Assembly (NCBI RefSeq): GCF_902168175.1
Contig: NZ_CABHOU010000072.1
Coordinates: 186,001-250,000, forward strand
DNA: 64,000 bases
Origin: an uncultured Chitinophaga sp.
GTDB lineage: Bacteria; Bacteroidota; Bacteroidia; Chitinophagales; Chitinophagaceae
Direction: 5' to 3'
Shown here: in pieces, positions 62,901 through 64,000 of the stretch
Layout: the number at the start of each line of letters is the position of its first letter
Numbering within the stretch: the stretch's first letter is position 1
Program-made: the position numbers and the translations under genes
Notes under the pieces: model-generated
The model's input: only the letters and a program-made list of their open reading frames with translations
Databases searched by the model: none
What the model was told of the DNA's origin: nothing

Positions 62901-64000
62901 TTAAACAAACGATTACTGTAGTAGATACTACTGTGCCGGTGTTCAATCCTGCCACGGTACCTGCGAACGTAACGGTTGAGTGTGACGCTATCCCTGGTGC
63001 CGCTACAGTGACTGCTACCGACGCATGTAGTACATACCCTGTAACAATTACTTACCGTCAGGACACGGTTCGTGCAGTTGGTGCATGTCTTAATAATTAC
63101 CAGTTAGTTCGTACCTGGATCGCTACTGATACCTGCGGTAACGCTGACAGTGTTAAACAGACCATTACTGTAGTAGATACAACTGTGCCGGTGTTCAATC
63201 CTGCCACTGTACCTGCGAACGTAACAGTTGAATGTGACGCTATCCCTGGTGCCGCTACGGTGACTGCTACCGACGCTTGTAGCACTTTCCCTGTAACAAT
63301 TACTTACCGTCAGGATACGGTGCGTGCAGTTGGTGCATGTCTTAATAACTACCAGTTAGTTCGCACCTGGATCGCTACTGATACCTGTGGTAACGCCGAT
63401 AGTGTTAAACAAACGATTACTGTAGTAGATACTACTGTGCCGGTGTTCAATCCAGCCACTGTACCTGCGAATGTAACGGTTGAGTGTGACGCCATCCCTG
63501 GTGCCGCTACTGTAACAGCTACCGATGCATGTAGCACTTTCCCTGTAACCATTACTTACCGTCAGGATACAGTGCGTGCAATTGGTGCATGTCTTAATAA
63601 CTACCAGTTAGTTCGTACCTGGATCGCTACTGATACTTGCGGTAACGCTGATAGTGTTAAACAAACCATTACTGTAGTAGATACTACTGTGCCGGTGTTC
63701 AATCCAGCCACGGTACCTGCGAACGTAACAGTTGAGTGTGACGCTATTCCTGGTGCCGCAACTGTAACAGCTACCGACGCATGTAGCACCTACCCTGTTC
63801 GCATCGATTACCGTCAGGACACGGTGCGCACAATTGGTGCATGTCTTAATAATTACCAGTTGATCCGTACCTGGATCGCTACTGATACTTGTGGTAACGC
63901 CGATAGTGTTAAACAAACCATTACTGTAGTAGATACTACTGTGCCGGTGTTCAATCCAGCCACTGTACCTGCAAACGTAACGGTTGAGTGTGACGCTATT
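56939..64000 (+). CDS. Giant secreted multidomain protein with HYR-like repeats, C-terminus beyond window edge
   Basis: The frame from ATG 56939 is open for 2354 codons to the right edge without a stop. A signal peptide (MRKFLLLLTLLACTFIAKAQ) is followed by a beta-rich region, then a carbohydrate-binding or MAM-like segment (about residues 120-340, with paired Cys and a DDIAF motif near its end). Multiple Ig/PKD-like domains with recurrent Cys and NLGPDVSTCIGTPITLDAGS-type starts fill about 340-1170. HYR-like domains begin near 1176, and from residue 1411 they are near-identical 84-residue units with four Cys each (VECD, DACS, GACL, DTCG). Such Bacteroidota proteins usually end in a type 9 secretion or gliding-motility-associated C-terminal domain; that part is out of view. 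Probable surface adhesin or biofilm protein. Confidence 0.9.
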   Translation, partial: MRKFLLLLTLLACTFIAKAQTARIITPAEVCMGNYATMHAYFQNDEFINRVEWWIKPPVGAAFKITSSSTIGFNGLRFISSGKGQSITINLLQLGDYEIYADIFPGANTSGRRTTPVRTIRTYDCSIQECLGSFVSSANFKETFGTFAAGEARRCITNPPAPAPPIIEYNCNTTTALADDWYNVYWDTQVGGRTEWAASSDHTGDTRGGMLICNSSETPKTFFRKEITGLCPGAVYNFTAWFQNLDGRQVLENNCRSGYEYTGVTFIIEDLATGTQLANFPTRDVSANLASTDKWVRFGGSIRLAAGQTSVVLKIRNDHPGGCGNDIAIDDIAFEYCAPKIFSYIDGLKSDRDAICQGAPIRLTSEIDPVNYFLNPLFQWQHFNNVTGVWDIVSGAGYTGETTATLNIAAGVLNTVGTERFRLMIYEAGNQNAANCYTPGNNVELTILEKPVISLSANRICRGSTVRLEVLSNPPGYDIYNFAGPALIPLGGPNFSRIDARPLETSEYIVEAVANYGNGKTCSSYDTATVYVDTLPIVNLGPDVSTCIGTPITLDAGSHNAAFDIRWSGGTYSNYPGQTITVTPVTNGYVTYTATVVNGGCNASDPINVTGVVAPTSRITTPSQNLCAATDVNIAASSLSANQQGAWTIVGNAYGAYIETPTSLSTRVRSLPLDQTITVQWTSWSTVATGCQTVSQITIRNVSRPQTAVAGPTQTVCGTSSVTLAANAPLGNEYGTWTSSVAGVTFSDASNPAATMSFSGALPRTGIVLTWTLRDTANVCTPSSSNVTINMLAAPTLTVGSPITTCVAGGNFTLTYAASSNATRYSIIATGSNPMPGFVNITDQTLNNAATSMAVPYPATADSGTYTFRMTAAVANGSNTAPSTCSVSADFVLRVERPSRIDSVSPSAATICTGSSIRLIAYGYKSPGAVFTWYRGSCGGTVVGTGDTINVSPTSSTVYYVSASAGTACAATPCMVVTVNVDQMPNKPNLTAVAPNCNNAAFNVTASPALTAGQTGSWTQVVGGTATIANPTSATTGVTVPVGTTASLIWTVRQGACVGIPDTVDLTNLSPITNNHIASNQVICLGSSAATLVPDETIAGGTGTYTYAWFRSTTATGVFMPVGVTTATYNPGAITTTYYYHRRATSAPCATVISNVIEVKVIRNTPVVTSTPPAKTVNCVTGADYTTEFGTPVFTHPDGVSMTITTADTTTTSGCNTLISRTWRATDSCGRFVQTAQTLTVQDTTRPTFNLPLPVNATAECGAIPAVPVVTATDECSSATITYRQDTSRATSTCLNNYQLIRTWIAQDGCGNMDSIKQIITVIDTTRPVFNVATIPADATVECTAIPAVATVTATDVCNTAPVRMIYRQDTVRAAGACLNNYQLVRTWIARDTCGNMDSVKQTITVVDTTVPVFNPATVPANVTVECDAIPGAAAVTATDACSTFPVRIDYRQDTVRTIGACLNNYQLIRTWIATDTCGNADSVKQTITVVDTTVPVFNPATVPANVTVECDAIPGAATVTATDACSTYPVRIDYRQDTVRTVGACVSNYQLIRTWIATDTCGNADSVKQTITVVDTTVPVFNPATVPANVTVECDAIPGAATVTATDACSTYPVRIDYRQDTVRTVGACVSNYQLIRTWIATDTCGNADSVKQTITVVDTTVPVFNPATVPANVTVECDAIPGAATVTATDACSTFPVTITYRQDTVRAVGACLNNYQLVRTWIATDTCGNADSVKQTITVVDTTVPVFNPATVPANVTVECDAIPGAATVTATDACSTFPVTITYRQDTVRAIGACLNNYQLVRTWIATDTCGNADSVKQTITVVDTTVPVFNPATVPANVTVECDAIPGAATVTATDACSTFPVTITYRQDTVRAVGACLNNYQLIRTWIATDTCGNADSVKQTITVVDTTVPVFNPATVPANVTVECDAIPGAATVNATDACSTFPVTITYRQDTVRAVGVCLNNYQLIRTWIATDTCGNADSVKQTITVVDTTVPVFNPATVPANVTVECDAIPGAATVTATDACSTYPVTITYRQDTVRAVGACLNNYQLVRTWIATDTCGNADSVKQTITVVDTTVPVFNPATVPANVTVECDAIPGAATVTATDACSTFPVTITYRQDTVRAVGACLNNYQLVRTWIATDTCGNADSVKQTITVVDTTVPVFNPATVPANVTVECDAIPGAATVTATDACSTFPVTITYRQDTVRAIGACLNNYQLVRTWIATDTCGNADSVKQTITVVDTTVPVFNPATVPANVTVECDAIPGAATVTATDACSTYPVRIDYRQDTVRTIGACLNNYQLIRTWIATDTCGNADSVKQTITVVDTTVPVFNPATVPANVTVECDAI
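60674..61168 (+). repeat. Two diverged HYR-like units
   Basis: Units begin at 60674 (243 bp) and 60917 (252 bp), each starting after DTT with RPTFN or RPVFN. They keep the Cys pattern and RTWIA.D.CGN.DS.KQ.ITV core but differ clearly from the homogenised array that follows. An even more remote relative precedes them (about 60464-60673). Confidence 0.8.
61169..64000 (+). repeat. Array of near-identical 252-bp HYR repeats (11 complete units plus a partial)
   Basis: Units start at 61169, 61421, 61673, 61925, 62177, 62429, 62681, 62933, 63185, 63437, 63689 and 63941 (cut at the edge), an exact 252-bp period equal to 84 codons. Each opens with VPVFNPATVPANVTVECDAI and contains TATDACST, YRQDTVR and RTWIATDTCGNADSVKQTIT. 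Differences are few and partly mosaic (RIDY versus TITY, RTVGACVSN versus RAVGACLNN). Confidence 0.95.

Noticed and set aside
60829..63916. Series of minus-strand frames of about 62-67, 102, 186 and 270 codons under the HYR array
   Set aside because: They recur every 252 bp because they are the antisense of the repeats; no signal, domain or start context supports them, and the plus frame is open throughout.
61169..64000. CRISPR or satellite interpretation of the 252-bp repeats
   Set aside because: The repeats are coding, in frame, and carry the HYR Cys and Trp pattern.

Overview
This window reads as chromosomal DNA of a Bacteroidota bacterium, most likely a Chitinophagaceae member close to Chitinophaga. 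The support is two SusC-type receptor loci (one with SusD and a TlpA-like lipoprotein), DUF2911 and DUF6600 proteins, many short lipoproteins, the HYR-repeat secreted adhesin at the right end, and promoters of the Bacteroidota form TTTG-N19-TAnnTTTG. Two tRNA genes and the adhesin gene carry exact copies of that promoter. The genus is an inference. The DNA looks like ordinary core and niche chromosome: I see no prophage, insertion sequence, integron, CRISPR array or plasmid module.

Left part (1-9 kb): a SusC-like receptor gene cut by the left edge, preceded by a LacI-family repressor gene on the same strand. Three matching palindromic operators lie between them. Then come a Pif1-like helicase, an FKBP lipoprotein, an NrnA-type DHH phosphoesterase and, divergently, ndk. 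9-18 kb: pyruvate carboxylase, a XerD-type recombinase, a DUF2911 protein, and a four-gene operon with a small protein bearing a calcium-loop motif, a membrane protein, a histidine kinase and a NarL-type regulator. 18-26 kb: an orphan transthyretin-like protein; a four-gene operon of large LmbE/PIG-L hydrolase, two very small membrane proteins and a sodium/solute symporter; a serine hydrolase with a DMT-like partner; and a lipoprotein. 26-33 kb: a susC-susD-tlpA operon and a Bax-inhibitor-type membrane protein.

33-45 kb: a DUF6600 protein with an Asn/Arg-rich repetitive tail, an unknown membrane protein with a TIR-like tail, and a nearly 800-base non-coding stretch full of short periodic repeats. 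The last three of these repeats sit at exact 22-bp spacing next to a promoter, upstream of a LytS/LytTR two-component pair. An outer membrane beta-barrel protein, a small exported protein, a dienelactone hydrolase, an MscS channel and a FUSC membrane protein follow. 45-56 kb: two tRNA-Arg(ACG) genes flanking a sensor kinase/NarL operon and a small lipoprotein, then rlmH, rhomboid protease, tilS with a TPR partner, etfBA, a bifunctional-nuclease-family protein, ispE, and rpmI-rplT. 56.9 kb to the right edge: one giant secreted protein gene, at least 2354 codons and open at the edge, whose last 2.8 kb is an in-frame array of 252-bp HYR-like repeats.

The most notable points are the LacI operator trio, the 22-bp iterons with the leader hairpin at the LytTR locus, intergenic islands built on an 11-bp period, the two small membrane proteins hidden in the symporter operon, and the near-identical HYR repeat array with its exact-consensus promoter and repeat-bearing leader.
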